Shown one piece after another: positions 9,198 to 18,634 of a stretch of 45,539 nt of DNA. The notes below the pieces were generated by a model. That model searched no databases, had not been told where the DNA came from, and worked only from the letters and a program-made list of their open reading frames with translations. Source of the DNA: Prochlorococcus sp. AG-670-N10 (GTDB lineage Bacteria > Cyanobacteriota > Cyanobacteriia > PCC-6307 > Cyanobiaceae); assembly GCA_003209065.1 (NCBI GenBank), contig QCSX01000012.1:1-45539 (forward strand). Direction: 5' to 3'. Numbering within the stretch: position 1 is the stretch's first letter; the number at the start of each line of letters is the position of its first letter. A program made the translations under genes and the position numbers.

Positions 9198-10349
9198 ATG
9201 AATGATATTAAAGAATTTAATTTAATAGAGGTAAGGAATAATTCCTCAATTGTTAATGAATTAAACAATGTATATAAGTTGTGGGGTTATGAAGAAATTT
9301 CACCTTCATTTATTAATAATCTTGAGACAATCAAAGGTAGAGAAGTAATTGATGACGAAGAACTTATTGGAATAGTAAGTAATAGTTCATTATGTTTAAG
9401 ACCAGAAATGACAACATCAATTGTTAAATTGACATCCACAAGATTATTAAATAAGAAAAGACCAATAAGACTTTTTAATAGTGGTATTGTATTTAACAAA
9501 AAACAAAGTTATAAAAATACTTTTAAATTTCAAGAAAATTTACAAAGCGGGATAGAACTAATTAGTTACGACACTCAATATCCTGAGATTGAGGCGATTA
9601 ATATATTATTTGATGCAATTGATAATATCAATTTAATTGATAGTTGTAATTTAACTCTTCTTGTTAGTACAACAAAAATAATGGATTTAATATTATTCAA
9701 TTATAAAAATAATAATTATGAGGAGATTAAGAAATGCATGGTAAATTTAGATCAAGAATCATTAGATAGATTAAACATTGATAACAATGATAAAGGAATA
9801 TTGAAGGAATTATTATTTACAAGAGGGGAACCTGCAATCATACTTAAAAAGCTTAAAAATGTTTATGGAAATAATAATGTAATTGAGGAACTTGAATGCT
9901 TATTTAATACTTTATCAAAAATTTCAAAAAAATATAATATAAAAATACAACTTGATCCTACCTATCAACCTCATCTGAATTTATATGCAGGGATAGTTTT
10001 CCAACTTATTTGCGATAATAAAAATGTTAAAACCATAATTGCAAAAGGTGGTAGGTATGACGAATTAGTAAGATACTTTAATCCTAATGAAAAAATAATT
10101 AATGGAATTGGATTCACAATTTCTATAGATAATTTAAGAGAATTGATAGTTGAAAAATCCCAAATCAAAAAGAAGGTGTTGTTGTTGTTTAAAGATACTT
10201 ATCTGTTAGATAAAGGTATAAATGAGCAAAAAGCATTGCAAAAAAAAGGGATAATTACAATACTATATTTGAATCCATGTAATGAAAATTCAAAAGCCAA
10301 TATTCTTATGAAAGAACATAATTGCACTGAAATTCAATGGGTTAAATAA
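9198..10349 (+). CDS. hisZ: ATP phosphoribosyltransferase regulatory subunit
   Basis: A class II aminoacyl-tRNA-synthetase-like protein of 383 residues that assembles with a short-form HisG to run the first step of histidine synthesis. The fold is recognised from the N-terminal LRPEMTTSIVKL region and the C-terminal motif IIAKGGRYDELVRYFNP, which resembles HisRS; an anticodon-binding domain is lacking, as expected for HisZ. Its presence implies that the HisG encoded elsewhere is the short type. The protein is asparagine- and lysine-rich, in line with the composition of the window. The position next to an IMPase-family gene is noted under that entry. Confidence 0.88.
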   Translation: MNDIKEFNLIEVRNNSSIVNELNNVYKLWGYEEISPSFINNLETIKGREVIDDEELIGIVSNSSLCLRPEMTTSIVKLTSTRLLNKKRPIRLFNSGIVFNKKQSYKNTFKFQENLQSGIELISYDTQYPEIEAINILFDAIDNINLIDSCNLTLLVSTTKIMDLILFNYKNNNYEEIKKCMVNLDQESLDRLNIDNNDKGILKELLFTRGEPAIILKKLKNVYGNNNVIEELECLFNTLSKISKKYNIKIQLDPTYQPHLNLYAGIVFQLICDNKNVKTIIAKGGRYDELVRYFNPNEKIINGIGFTISIDNLRELIVEKSQIKKKVLLLFKDTYLLDKGINEQKALQKKGIITILYLNPCNENSKANILMKEHNCTEIQWVK

Positions 10350-10463
10350 CTTTTTTTTCTTAGAGTTTTATAAAAAAAATGTAAATTGAATTAGATACGA
10401 CAATTTAAATTTTTAGTACGGACAATACTCCTAATTAAACTTGATTAACATAAAAATAAGAAA

Positions 10464-10469
10464 TAAAAT
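10464..10469 (+). promoter_or_regulatory. Candidate -10 box of the htpG promoter
   Basis: TAAAAT at 10464-10469 lies 17 bases after TTGATT (10441-10446), a fair sigma-70-type spacing, and about 27 bases before the htpG ATG. The DNA is so AT-rich that such boxes occur by chance. No CIRCE repeat or other heat-shock operator was seen. Confidence 0.3.
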
Positions 10470-10496
10470 CTAATAGTTCAAAAAAAGAAATTAAAA

Positions 10497-12401
10497 ATGG
10501 AAAAAGGCGAAATTAGAATAAATACCGAAAATATTTTTCCAATAATAAAAAAAGCTGTATATTCTGATCACGAAATCTTTTTAAGAGAACTCGTTAGTAA
10601 TGCTGTAGATGCAATAAGTAAAAGAAGAATGGCCTCAATGGCTGGAGATTGTGAAAATTGTGATGAACCTCAAGTAAAAATTACTATTGATAGGGAAAAA
10701 AATATCTTAAAAATTTCAGATAATGGTATTGGAATGAATGATGAAGAAATAAAAAAATATATAAATCAAGTTGCCTTTTCTAGTGCTGAAGAGTTTCTAA
10801 CAAAATATAAAAAAGACAATGACGAATTTATAGGACATTTTGGATTGGGTTTTTATTCTAGTTTTATGGTTGCAGATAAAGTCAATATTTTAACGAAATC
10901 AGCCATAGGTGATAGTAAAACGTTTAATTGGTCATGTGATGGCTCACCTAATTTCACATTAGAAGAATCTGAAAGAGATGCAGTTGGAACAGATGTAATT
11001 CTTCATTTAATGGATGAAGAGAAAGAATTCATAGAACCAGAGAGAATTAAGTCGCTTATTAAAAAATATTGTGACTTTATGCCTATAGATGTTTTACTAG
11101 AGGGTGAAACAATAAATAAGAAAAATCCTCCATGGAGAAAACAACCTAGTGAATTAAAGGATGAAGATTATATTGAACTATATAAATATTTATATCCGTT
11201 TCAAGGGGATCCTCTTTTATGGATTCATTTAAATACTGATTATCCATATGACATTCAAGGTATTTTATATTTCCCTAAACTATCTGGAAGAGCCGATTGG
11301 GAAAAAGGTGAAATTAAACTATTTTGCAATCAAGTATTTGTAAGTGACTCTATAAAAGAAATTGTACCTAAATATCTTTTACCCTTAAGAGGTGTAATTG
11401 ACTCTACAGATATACCATTAAATGTAAGTAGAAGTGCCTTGCAAACTGATAGAAAAGTCAGATCAATTTCATCATTCATTTCCAAAAAAATTGCTAATAA
11501 GTTAAAAGATTTATTAAAAAATACTCCTGAATTTTATACAGAGATTTGGGATTCAATTTCTGCCTTTATTAAGATTGGTGCTATCGAAGACGAAAAGTTT
11601 GCTGAACTTGTAGAAAATAGTATTATTTTTGAAACAATTATAAATTCCGATAAGGACGTAAAAAAATATCTCGACGATAAATCTCTTATAAAATCTAAAG
11701 AAAAGTTTTACACAACATTATCAAATTATAAGGAGAGAAATAACATAGTCGATTCCAAAAAAATTATTTATTGTTCTGATGTAATTGGTCAATCTAGTGC
11801 TTTAAATATTTGTTTATCTGACAACAAAGAAGTAATCAAATCTGATCCTTTAATAGATGCACAATTTCTTCCATGGATAGAAAGTAAAAATGAAAATTAT
11901 CAATTTCAAAGAGTTGATTCAGAAATAAATGAACTTGAAGATAAAGAATCAAAAGAAATAGTTGATAAAGATGGCAAATCAAACACAGATAATCTAAAGG
12001 ATATTATTTCAAAAGCATTAAATAACGAGAAGGTAACCGTAAAAGTTCAATCTCTAAAAAGTAAAGATGCCCCTCCAGCAATGATACTATTGCCTGAACA
12101 AATGAGAAGAATAAATGATATGGGGGCATATATGGAACAAAAAATGCCGGGATTACCTGAATATCACGTCCTATTAATTAATAAAGAACATCCACTCATT
12201 TCAGGATTAAATAAAATAACTGGTAATAAAATTATTGTTGATAAAAAAGATCCTGTTGAAAATCCATTAGCATCAAAAATTGCTAATCATGTTTATGATA
12301 TGGCTAAATTAAGTGTAGGAGGATTAGATCAAGAACAAATTATAAATTTGCAAAATAATAATGCCGATTTGATTTCAGATTTACTTAAAACATCAACATA
12401 A
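10497..12401 (+). CDS. htpG: Hsp90-family chaperone HtpG
   Basis: An ATP-dependent chaperone of 634 residues, active as a cytosolic dimer. The GHKL ATPase domain is at the N-terminus: FLRELVSNAVDAISKRR, the nucleotide-lid motifs ISDNGIGMN and FIGHFGLGFYSSFMVADKV. The middle domain carries the catalytic-loop segment NVSRSALQTDRKVR around residues 302-315. The C-terminal dimerisation part is more variable. Some cyanobacterial HtpG proteins have been linked to tetrapyrrole metabolism and phycobilisomes, which is family knowledge, not seen here. rpmB follows 39 bases downstream on the same strand. Confidence 0.96.
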   Translation: MEKGEIRINTENIFPIIKKAVYSDHEIFLRELVSNAVDAISKRRMASMAGDCENCDEPQVKITIDREKNILKISDNGIGMNDEEIKKYINQVAFSSAEEFLTKYKKDNDEFIGHFGLGFYSSFMVADKVNILTKSAIGDSKTFNWSCDGSPNFTLEESERDAVGTDVILHLMDEEKEFIEPERIKSLIKKYCDFMPIDVLLEGETINKKNPPWRKQPSELKDEDYIELYKYLYPFQGDPLLWIHLNTDYPYDIQGILYFPKLSGRADWEKGEIKLFCNQVFVSDSIKEIVPKYLLPLRGVIDSTDIPLNVSRSALQTDRKVRSISSFISKKIANKLKDLLKNTPEFYTEIWDSISAFIKIGAIEDEKFAELVENSIIFETIINSDKDVKKYLDDKSLIKSKEKFYTTLSNYKERNNIVDSKKIIYCSDVIGQSSALNICLSDNKEVIKSDPLIDAQFLPWIESKNENYQFQRVDSEINELEDKESKEIVDKDGKSNTDNLKDIISKALNNEKVTVKVQSLKSKDAPPAMILLPEQMRRINDMGAYMEQKMPGLPEYHVLLINKEHPLISGLNKITGNKIIVDKKDPVENPLASKIANHVYDMAKLSVGGLDQEQIINLQNNNADLISDLLKTST

Positions 12402-12440
12402 GTAGTGTGTTAAAGTTAATAGATATATTCTTCAAATAAT

Positions 12441-12677
12441 ATGTCTAGGGTTTGTGAGCTGACAGGTGCAAAAGCTAATAATGGAATGGCTGTTAGTCAT
12501 TCGCATATACGTACTAAGAAATTACAACAAGTAAATCTTCAAAAAAGGAGACTTTGGTGGCAGGAAGGTAAAAAGTGGATAAACATAAAAATCAGTACTA
12601 AGGCATTAAAATCAATACAAAAGGTTGGTTTAGATAAGGTTGCCAAAACAAATGGAGTGGATCTTAATAAGTTCTGA
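12441..12677 (+). CDS. rpmB: 50S ribosomal protein L28
   Basis: A basic 78-residue ribosomal protein. It opens [26 protein letters not shown], which is the family signature (here shown in part), and ends with the conserved [18 protein letters not shown] region. It lacks the CxxC zinc pairs found in some L28 paralogues. The peroxiredoxin gene begins 3 bases after the stop, so the two are probably co-transcribed. Confidence 0.96.
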   Translation: MSRVCELTGAKANNGMAVSHSHIRTKKLQQVNLQKRRLWWQEGKKWINIKISTKALKSIQKVGLDKVAKTNGVDLNKF

Positions 12678-12679
12678 TT

Positions 12680-13216
12680 TTGATGAAGAGTTTATTTGGC
12701 CTTTTTGTATTATTGATATCGTTATTTTTTAATCTTAAATCTGCAATTGCTTTTGATTATGCTCCTGAGATAGGAGATTCAGCTCCTAGTTTCCATTTAG
12801 AAGGAATAAACAAAAGTATTAAATCAAAAAAAATATGGGATTCGAATGAATTAATAGGTAAATGGATAGTTTTATATTTTTATCCTAAGGATTTTACTGC
12901 TGGTTGTACTCTAGAAGCTAAAGGATTTTCTCAATTAAAAAACGACTTTTCTAAATATAATGCTGAAATAATAGGAATAAGTGCTGACAATAAAGATTCT
13001 CACGACAGTTTTTGCAGTGAAAAATCAATAAATTACACATTATTATCCGACCCCAATGGAACTATTAGTGCAAAATATGGTTCCTGGATTCCTCCTTATT
13101 CCGATAGGAATACTTTTTTGATTTCTCCAGAGGGAAAAATAACATACCGATGGATAAGTGTTTTACCAATTAATCATGCAAAAGAAGTACTTAATATATT
13201 AAAGAAAAATATATAA
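12680..13216 (+). CDS. bcp: Bcp/PrxQ-type peroxiredoxin with signal peptide
   Basis: A thiol peroxidase that reduces hydrogen and organic peroxides. Of 178 residues the first 24 form a signal peptide (MMKSLFGLF, a Leu/Phe-rich core, then SAIA before FDYAPE), so the mature enzyme is probably in the thylakoid lumen or periplasm. The peroxidatic cysteine is C76 in DFTAGCTLEA; C112 in DSFCSEKS could be a resolving cysteine but is not at the classic PrxQ C-x4-C position. Typical cytosolic Bcp lacks the leader. Downstream are two membrane-protein genes in the same direction with short gaps. Confidence 0.92.
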   Translation: MMKSLFGLFVLLISLFFNLKSAIAFDYAPEIGDSAPSFHLEGINKSIKSKKIWDSNELIGKWIVLYFYPKDFTAGCTLEAKGFSQLKNDFSKYNAEIIGISADNKDSHDSFCSEKSINYTLLSDPNGTISAKYGSWIPPYSDRNTFLISPEGKITYRWISVLPINHAKEVLNILKKNI

Positions 13217-13221
13217 ATATT

Positions 13222-13524
13222 TTGCACGAACTTTCATTTGGTACTTGGTTAATTCATATCAGCTCAGTAATAGAATGGATTTATGCAATTTTTATAATAA
13301 ACAAAATAAGTAGCTATAAAAAACTAGAGCTTTATTACTGGTTAAGTCTCGCAATGATACCTAATTTAATTGGAGCCATGTGTGCAATTACTTGGCATAT
13401 TTTTGATAATCAACCTGAATTATATGGCTTAGTTACCCTTCAAGGGATTTTCACTTTTCTAGGGAACTCAACATTAGCTATAGCTACTATTGCAATTTAT
13501 AAAAGAACAGAATCCTATGAATGA
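13222..13524 (+). CDS. DUF2499 (Ycf49-like) small membrane protein
   Basis: A 100-residue protein with two or three predicted membrane helices. The N-terminal HELSFGTWLIHISSVIEW segment matches a family I know as DUF2499 or Ycf49-like, found in cyanobacteria and plastids. Its function is unknown. The start is TTG at 13222, five bases after the peroxiredoxin stop; no ATG start would retain the conserved N-terminus. It overlaps the next gene by 8 bases, a sign of translational coupling with the DUF3593 protein. Confidence 0.85.
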   Translation: MHELSFGTWLIHISSVIEWIYAIFIINKISSYKKLELYYWLSLAMIPNLIGAMCAITWHIFDNQPELYGLVTLQGIFTFLGNSTLAIATIAIYKRTESYE

Positions 13525-13852
13525 TTTTTTTTTAAGATTTCTAAATTTCTTATCAAGATTTGATAATACAGCCTTATTTGCAGCATCTATAATTCCATAT
13601 TCGATTTTCTTATATTATTTATACAAGCTAAAGTCATTAAATAAATTAATCAAAATTGGTTTTTCTTTAACTGTATTATTTGTATTTATAACAATAGTAA
13701 TTTCGATATTTTCTCTTACTTACTATCAAAGAACTCTTGTTGAAGTTGACTTCCTTCATGGTTCAGCAGAATTTTTCTTAACCTTAAGCGATTTTGTTAT
13801 TTTATTTGGCTTTATAAAGATGTTAAATCGTCTAGAAGTAAATAACTCTTAA
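13517..13852 (+). CDS. DUF3593 membrane protein
   Basis: A 111-residue protein, mostly membrane helices (residues starting NDFFLRFLNFLSRFDNTALF and then IIPYSIFLYYLYKL, followed by ILFVFITIVISIFSL and a final helix), with the conserved TLVEVDFLHGSAEFFLTLSD loop. I assign it to DUF3593, a cyanobacterial/plastid family that commonly neighbours the DUF2499 gene. The start is the ATG at 13517, which lies inside the previous gene's end; the longer frame from 13490 has no ribosome site. The biochemical role is unknown. Confidence 0.82.
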   Translation: MNDFFLRFLNFLSRFDNTALFAASIIPYSIFLYYLYKLKSLNKLIKIGFSLTVLFVFITIVISIFSLTYYQRTLVEVDFLHGSAEFFLTLSDFVILFGFIKMLNRLEVNNS

Positions 13853-13917
13853 GACCTTTTACAATTATGTGATTTATTGCTCAAAATAAAGGAGAATATA
13901 GAAAATAACGTTTTTTT

Positions 13918-14181
13918 ATGCTTACTACATTATTTGCAGCAGCGGCTGCTCCCGCAACATTTGAATGGTCACCAAAATGCGCCATCGTAATGATTGCATG
14001 TAATGTTTTTGCTTATGCAATTGCAAGAGCCACAATAAGAAAACCTAATGAAGGTTTTGAAATTCCTAATTCACAATTCTATGGTGGTTTAAGTCATGCT
14101 TCTGTCGTAGGAGCTAATTGCTTAGGACATATCTTCGGAATAGGTGCAATCCTAGGATTAGCATCTAGAGGTGTTTTGTAA
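13918..14181 (+). CDS. psaK: Photosystem I subunit PsaK
   Basis: An 87-residue thylakoid membrane protein of photosystem I, at the edge of the complex, where it binds chlorophyll. It has two hydrophobic segments, AIVMIACNVFAYAIA (about residues 22-36) and a C-terminal one ending GIGAILGLASRGVL, separated by a loop with RKPNEGFEIPNSQFYGG. The alanine-rich N-terminus resembles a leader and may be processed. Length and topology agree with PsaK. The gene is convergent with dxs, whose stop is 2 bases away. Confidence 0.93.
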   Translation: MLTTLFAAAAAPATFEWSPKCAIVMIACNVFAYAIARATIRKPNEGFEIPNSQFYGGLSHASVVGANCLGHIFGIGAILGLASRGVL

Positions 14182-14183
14182 AA

Positions 14184-16097
14184 TTATTCAACAGTAATTT
14201 TAGAATTTAATTTTGCTAAATTAAATTTGTTAATAATTTTTTCTGCCATCTGATCAGGTTTAAGTCCTAATTTTGCTTTACTCTGATCAGGTGATGCATG
14301 ATCTACAAGTACATCAGGAATACCAATTCTTAAAACTGGTATATTTATTTCATTGTCATTTAACATTTCAACAATAGCCGAGCCAAATCCTCCAACTAAT
14401 GTACCTTCTTCCATTGTTACTACCTTTTTAAGATTTCTTACTAACGGTATTATTAAATCTTGATCAAGAGGTCTAACAAATCTAGCATTAACAACACAAG
14501 CACTAATACCTCTATTTTTTAGTAAGTTTGCAGTTACAGTAGCGGCTTGAACCATTGAACCATAAGCAATAATTAAGACATCATCACCTTCTTCTAATAT
14601 TTCTCCTTCGCCAATCTTCAAAGGCTCCCATCCCTCATCCATTACTGCTACACCTAAACCTGAACCTCTTGGAATGCGAAGTGCTGTAGGTCCCTTGTGA
14701 TTAATAGATGTAATCAACATTCTTTGAAGTTCAGCTTCATCTTTTGGAGCCATTAAAACAAAATTAGGAATAGCTCTCATATAGCTAATATCATATTGAC
14801 CCTGATGAGTTGGACCATCAGCACCAACGATTCCTGCTCTATCTAAAACAAAAGATACAGGTAGATTCTGAATACCTACATCATGAATTAGCTGATCAAA
14901 AGCGCGTTGCAAGAATGTACTGTAAATAGCAACAACAGGTTTAAGACCATCGCAAGACATTCCAGCTGCTAATGTAACTGCATGTTGTTCAGCTATTCCT
15001 ACATCTATATATTGTTCTGGAATATTTTTTTGTAATAAATCTAGTCCAGTTCCAGTAGCCATTGCTGCTGTAATTCCTATAACCTTACTGTCTTGCTCAC
15101 AAATTTTTAAGAGCGTTTGACCAAATATTTTACTATAGCTAACTGGTTTAGGCTTGCTTGATGGAATTGATTTACCAGTCGTAAGATCGAATGATGATTG
15201 AGCATGGTAACCTACTTGATCTGCTTCTGCATATGGATATCCTTTCCCTTTTGTTGTAACAACATGAACCATTACTGGTTTTTTAAGTCTATGAGCAGCA
15301 TTGAAAGTATTTATAAGATTAGAAATATCATGTCCATCAATTGGTCCCATATACGTAAAACCAAGTTCTTCAAAAACTGCTCCAACCTTAGGTACAGCTA
15401 AACGTCTAACACTTCCTTTTATATTTTTTAATTCTTCAGGTAAATCTTTACCTATAAGAGGAATATTTTTAACACTTTCCTGCACACTATCTGACAAAAA
15501 TTGTAATGGTGGACTTAGTCTAACTCTATTCAAATATGTTGAAAGAGCTCCAACAGGAGGAGATATCGACATATCATTGTCATTCAGAACAACCACTAAG
15601 GGAGTATTAGGCAAATGTCCAGCATGATTTATCGCTTCTAAAGCCATTCCACCAGTTAATGCTCCATCACCTATAACTGCAACGCATTTATGATTTTCCC
15701 CTTTTCTATCTCTTGCTATTGCCATTCCCAACGCAGCTGATATTGATGTACTTGCGTGACCTGCTCCAAAGTGATCAAAAGGACTTTCAGTACGTTTTAG
15801 ATAACCAGCAACACCTTTTTGTTGACGTAAAGAGTCAAACTCATTGAAACGTCCAGTAATTAACTTGTGAGGATAAGCCTGATGACCAACATCCCATACA
15901 ACTTTATCAAAATCAAGATCTAATGTTTGATATAAAGCAAGTGTTAATTCAACAACCCCGAGTCCAGGACCTAGATGACCTCCACTTGTTGAAACCACCT
16001 CCAAATGTCTCTCTCTAATCTGACAGGCAATTTCTTCTAATTGTGATACCGTTAAACCATGTAATTGATTTGGATGGCTTAACTCACTTAAAAGCAT
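14184..16097 (-). CDS. dxs: 1-deoxy-D-xylulose-5-phosphate synthase
   Basis: Thiamine-diphosphate enzyme that condenses pyruvate and glyceraldehyde-3-P, the entry and usual control step of the MEP isoprenoid pathway. It has 637 residues, the normal length. Visible motifs are [13 protein letters not shown], the ThDP/Mg motif [15 protein letters not shown] followed by [16 protein letters not shown], and the pyrimidine domain ([13 protein letters not shown]). The C-terminal transketolase domain contains the [22 protein letters not shown] region. Carotenoids, chlorophyll phytyl chains and quinones all draw on this pathway. ispE of the same pathway is at 38768-39706. Confidence 0.97.
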   Translation of the reverse strand: MLLSELSHPNQLHGLTVSQLEEIACQIRERHLEVVSTSGGHLGPGLGVVELTLALYQTLDLDFDKVVWDVGHQAYPHKLITGRFNEFDSLRQQKGVAGYLKRTESPFDHFGAGHASTSISAALGMAIARDRKGENHKCVAVIGDGALTGGMALEAINHAGHLPNTPLVVVLNDNDMSISPPVGALSTYLNRVRLSPPLQFLSDSVQESVKNIPLIGKDLPEELKNIKGSVRRLAVPKVGAVFEELGFTYMGPIDGHDISNLINTFNAAHRLKKPVMVHVVTTKGKGYPYAEADQVGYHAQSSFDLTTGKSIPSSKPKPVSYSKIFGQTLLKICEQDSKVIGITAAMATGTGLDLLQKNIPEQYIDVGIAEQHAVTLAAGMSCDGLKPVVAIYSTFLQRAFDQLIHDVGIQNLPVSFVLDRAGIVGADGPTHQGQYDISYMRAIPNFVLMAPKDEAELQRMLITSINHKGPTALRIPRGSGLGVAVMDEGWEPLKIGEGEILEEGDDVLIIAYGSMVQAATVTANLLKNRGISACVVNARFVRPLDQDLIIPLVRNLKKVVTMEEGTLVGGFGSAIVEMLNDNEINIPVLRIGIPDVLVDHASPDQSKAKLGLKPDQMAEKIINKFNLAKLNSKITVE

Positions 16098-16207
16098 TAT
16101 TTAAAAATATTTACTTATCTAATCTAAAACGTTAAGGTGCAAATTGAGTAATTTTTTTGAAATAGATTATGTAATGTTTTATTAGATCAATATTTAATGC
16201 TAAAAAT

Positions 16208-17755
16208 ATGAATATGGAAGATTATTTTAAAAAAATACTTCAGGCTAAAGTCTATGAAGTAGCTAAAAAAACACCTTTAGAAAAAGCAAATAATTTAAGT
16301 AAAGCACTTAAAAATAATATTTATTTGAAAAGAGAAGATCTTCAAGATGTATTTTCTTTTAAAATAAGAGGTGCCTTTAATAAAATGAGGCAATTGCCAC
16401 AATCAAAACTAGCTAATGGTGTCATAACCTCAAGTGCTGGTAATCATGCTCAAGGAGTAGCGCTAAGTGCATTGAAACTAAATTGTAACGCAACTATATT
16501 AATGCCGATAACTACACCATTAGTAAAAGTAAATGCTGTAAGAAATCTAAAAGCTACTGTAATATTATTCGGTGATAATTACGATGAAACTTATAGGGAA
16601 GCATTACGCCTTAGTGAAGAAAATAATTTATGTTTTATTCATCCATTTGATGATCCTGAAGTAATAGCTGGCCAAGGGACAATCGCCATTGAATTAGAAC
16701 AACAAGTAAATGAACCACCAGAAGCAATATATGTTGCGGTTGGAGGAGGAGGTTTAATATCTGGTATTTCTATATATATAAAAAAAATTTGGCCCCAAGT
16801 AAAAATAATTGGTGTAGAGCCTGAAGATGCTGATGCGATGACTAAATCCCTAAAAAGTTCAAAACTAATAGAATTAGCATCTGTTGGTCAGTTTGCTGAT
16901 GGTGTAGCAGTAAAAAAAGTTGGAGAAAAAACCTTTGAAATCGGAAGAAGATATATCGACAAAATGATAACTGTAAATACTGATGAAATATGTGCCGCTA
17001 TTAAGGATGTTTTTGAAGATACCAGATCAATCCTAGAACCAGCTGGAGCTTTATCTATTGCGGGAATGAAAAAGGATATATTCGAATCAAAATATGTAAA
17101 TAAAAATATGATTGCTATCGCATGTGGAGCAAATATGAATTTCGAAAGACTACGATTTGTAGCAGAAAGATCTGCACTTGGAGAGTACAAAGAAGCAATG
17201 TTTGCTGTTGAAATACCAGAAAAAGCAGGAAGCTTAATTAATTTCTGTGGTTTGTTAAATAATAGAAATTTAACTGAATTTAGCTATAGGATGTCCAATT
17301 CAGTTAATGCTCAAATATTTGTAGGAATCGAGGTTAATGGAGTAATTGATAAAGAAGAACTTTTACAAGAATTTAGGAAATCAAATTATCCTTTTATAGA
17401 TATAAGTAATGATGAATTATCTAAAAATCATCTAAGACATATGGTAGGTGGTCGCTTGCCGCAAAAATTTTCTGAACTAGAAAAATCAAACTATATTGAA
17501 TTACTATATAGATTTGAGTTTCCAGAAAGGCCAGGAGCATTAATAAATTTTCTCAAAAATATGAAATCAAATTGGACAATAAGCATCTTTCACTATAGAA
17601 ATCATGGTTCTGATGTAGGAAAAATTGTTATAGGAGTATTAATAGAAAGTTCTGAAATTAATTACTGGAATAAATTTGTTGAATTCTTAGGATATAAATA
17701 CTGGGACGAAACTAATAATCAAACATATAAATTATTCCTTGGTGCATCTGATTAA
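16208..17755 (+). CDS. ilvA: Biosynthetic threonine ammonia-lyase
   Basis: PLP enzyme converting threonine to 2-oxobutanoate, the first committed step to isoleucine. The Schiff-base lysine is K52 in FSFKIRGAFNK; the phosphate cup is the Gly-rich VGGGGLISG. About residues 330-515 form two ACT-like regulatory domains (VEIPEKAGSLINFCGLL and RFEFPERPGALINFL), typical of the long, isoleucine-inhibited form, so feedback control is expected. The chosen ATG is 16208; a second ATG two codons later (MEDYF) is equally plausible. It diverges from dxs across 110 bases. Confidence 0.96.
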   Translation: MNMEDYFKKILQAKVYEVAKKTPLEKANNLSKALKNNIYLKREDLQDVFSFKIRGAFNKMRQLPQSKLANGVITSSAGNHAQGVALSALKLNCNATILMPITTPLVKVNAVRNLKATVILFGDNYDETYREALRLSEENNLCFIHPFDDPEVIAGQGTIAIELEQQVNEPPEAIYVAVGGGGLISGISIYIKKIWPQVKIIGVEPEDADAMTKSLKSSKLIELASVGQFADGVAVKKVGEKTFEIGRRYIDKMITVNTDEICAAIKDVFEDTRSILEPAGALSIAGMKKDIFESKYVNKNMIAIACGANMNFERLRFVAERSALGEYKEAMFAVEIPEKAGSLINFCGLLNNRNLTEFSYRMSNSVNAQIFVGIEVNGVIDKEELLQEFRKSNYPFIDISNDELSKNHLRHMVGGRLPQKFSELEKSNYIELLYRFEFPERPGALINFLKNMKSNWTISIFHYRNHGSDVGKIVIGVLIESSEINYWNKFVEFLGYKYWDETNNQTYKLFLGASD

Positions 17756-17838
17756 AAATAAGGTAACTTGGGAAAGAGTTAGGTATTAAAAAAATTAATC
17801 AAGCTGATCTAATTACTAAAAAATTAACAGATATAAGT

Positions 17839-18321
17839 TTGGTAACAAGAGTTGAGGCTGTTCTGTATCTTAAAGGTAGACCAATATCAAAAAAGAATCT
17901 TTCAGAAATTACTAATGCGGATATTAATTCCATTGACAAGGCATTAAGAGAATTAAAGGAAAAATACTCAAACACAAAATCTGCAATAGAGTTAAATGAA
18001 ATCAATAGTTGTTATTGTCTTGAGTTAAAGACAATTCTAAATGAATTTGTGGAAGATTTATTACCGTCTGAATTAAGAACATCAGAATTAAGGACACTTG
18101 CAACAATTGCAATTAAGAAAAAAATACTGCAATCAGATCTTATAGTTTTAAGAGGGTCAGGAGCCTACGACCATATAAAGGAATTAACAAATAAAAATTT
18201 TATTATTAAACGTAAGCAAAAAGATGGTAGATCTTATTGGCTATCATTATCTGAAAAATTTTTTCAAACTTTTGCTGTAAGCAATGAATATTTATCGCAA
18301 ATAGGCGGCAATAAAAAGTAA
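17839..18321 (+). CDS. scpB: Chromosome segregation and condensation protein ScpB
   Basis: Winged-helix subunit of the SMC-ScpA-ScpB condensin. The first wing domain contains VEAVLYLKGRPISKKNLSEI; the second carries LRTLATIAIKKKILQSDLIVLRG and a GRSYWLSLSEKF end. The 160-residue form starts at TTG 17839. The frame stays open upstream to 17767 with coding-like sequence but offers no ATG, GTG or TTG there; an ATT at 17785 or 17794 could be the real initiator (see findings). It lies 83 bases after ilvA and precedes the YggT gene. Confidence 0.88.
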   Translation: MVTRVEAVLYLKGRPISKKNLSEITNADINSIDKALRELKEKYSNTKSAIELNEINSCYCLELKTILNEFVEDLLPSELRTSELRTLATIAIKKKILQSDLIVLRGSGAYDHIKELTNKNFIIKRKQKDGRSYWLSLSEKFFQTFAVSNEYLSQIGGNKK

Positions 18322-18352
18322 ATGTTACAATTAGCTAAATCACTTGAAAATA

Positions 18353-18631
18353 ATGTTGTCTGAGATTTTTGCTGTTTTAGGTCAAACCTTATCAATTTAT
18401 TCATTTATTTTGATAATTAGGATATTACTTACATGGTTTCCTGGAATAGATTGGAGTAATGGAATATTATCAGCATTAACATCAATTACAGACCCATATT
18501 TGAATATATTTAGAGGAATAATTCCTCCAATTGGTGGCTTTGATATTTCATCGTTGTTAGCTTTTCTACTCCTTAATGTTATCCAAAACCTTATTACTAA
18601 TCTTCAATATGCCAGCTTAGGATATGGTTAA
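18353..18631 (+). CDS. YggT-family membrane protein
   Basis: A 92-residue membrane protein with two helices, around FAVLGQTLSIYSFILIIRILL and SSLLAFLLLNVIQNLI, and the family signature TWFPGIDW ... ITDPYLNIFRGIIPPIGGFDISS. Cyanobacterial and plastid YggT/YlmG proteins have been tied to nucleoid or division-plane organisation and to cofactor assembly; which applies here cannot be seen. The ATG at 18353 is preferred to the TTG at 18344 because it starts just before the first helix. It converges on the MazG-like gene with 3 bases between stops. Confidence 0.88.
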   Translation: MLSEIFAVLGQTLSIYSFILIIRILLTWFPGIDWSNGILSALTSITDPYLNIFRGIIPPIGGFDISSLLAFLLLNVIQNLITNLQYASLGYG

Positions 18632-18634
18632 AAT

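Noticed and set aside
15198..15627. Plus-strand frames inside dxs
   Set aside because: Antisense shadows of a well-conserved gene.
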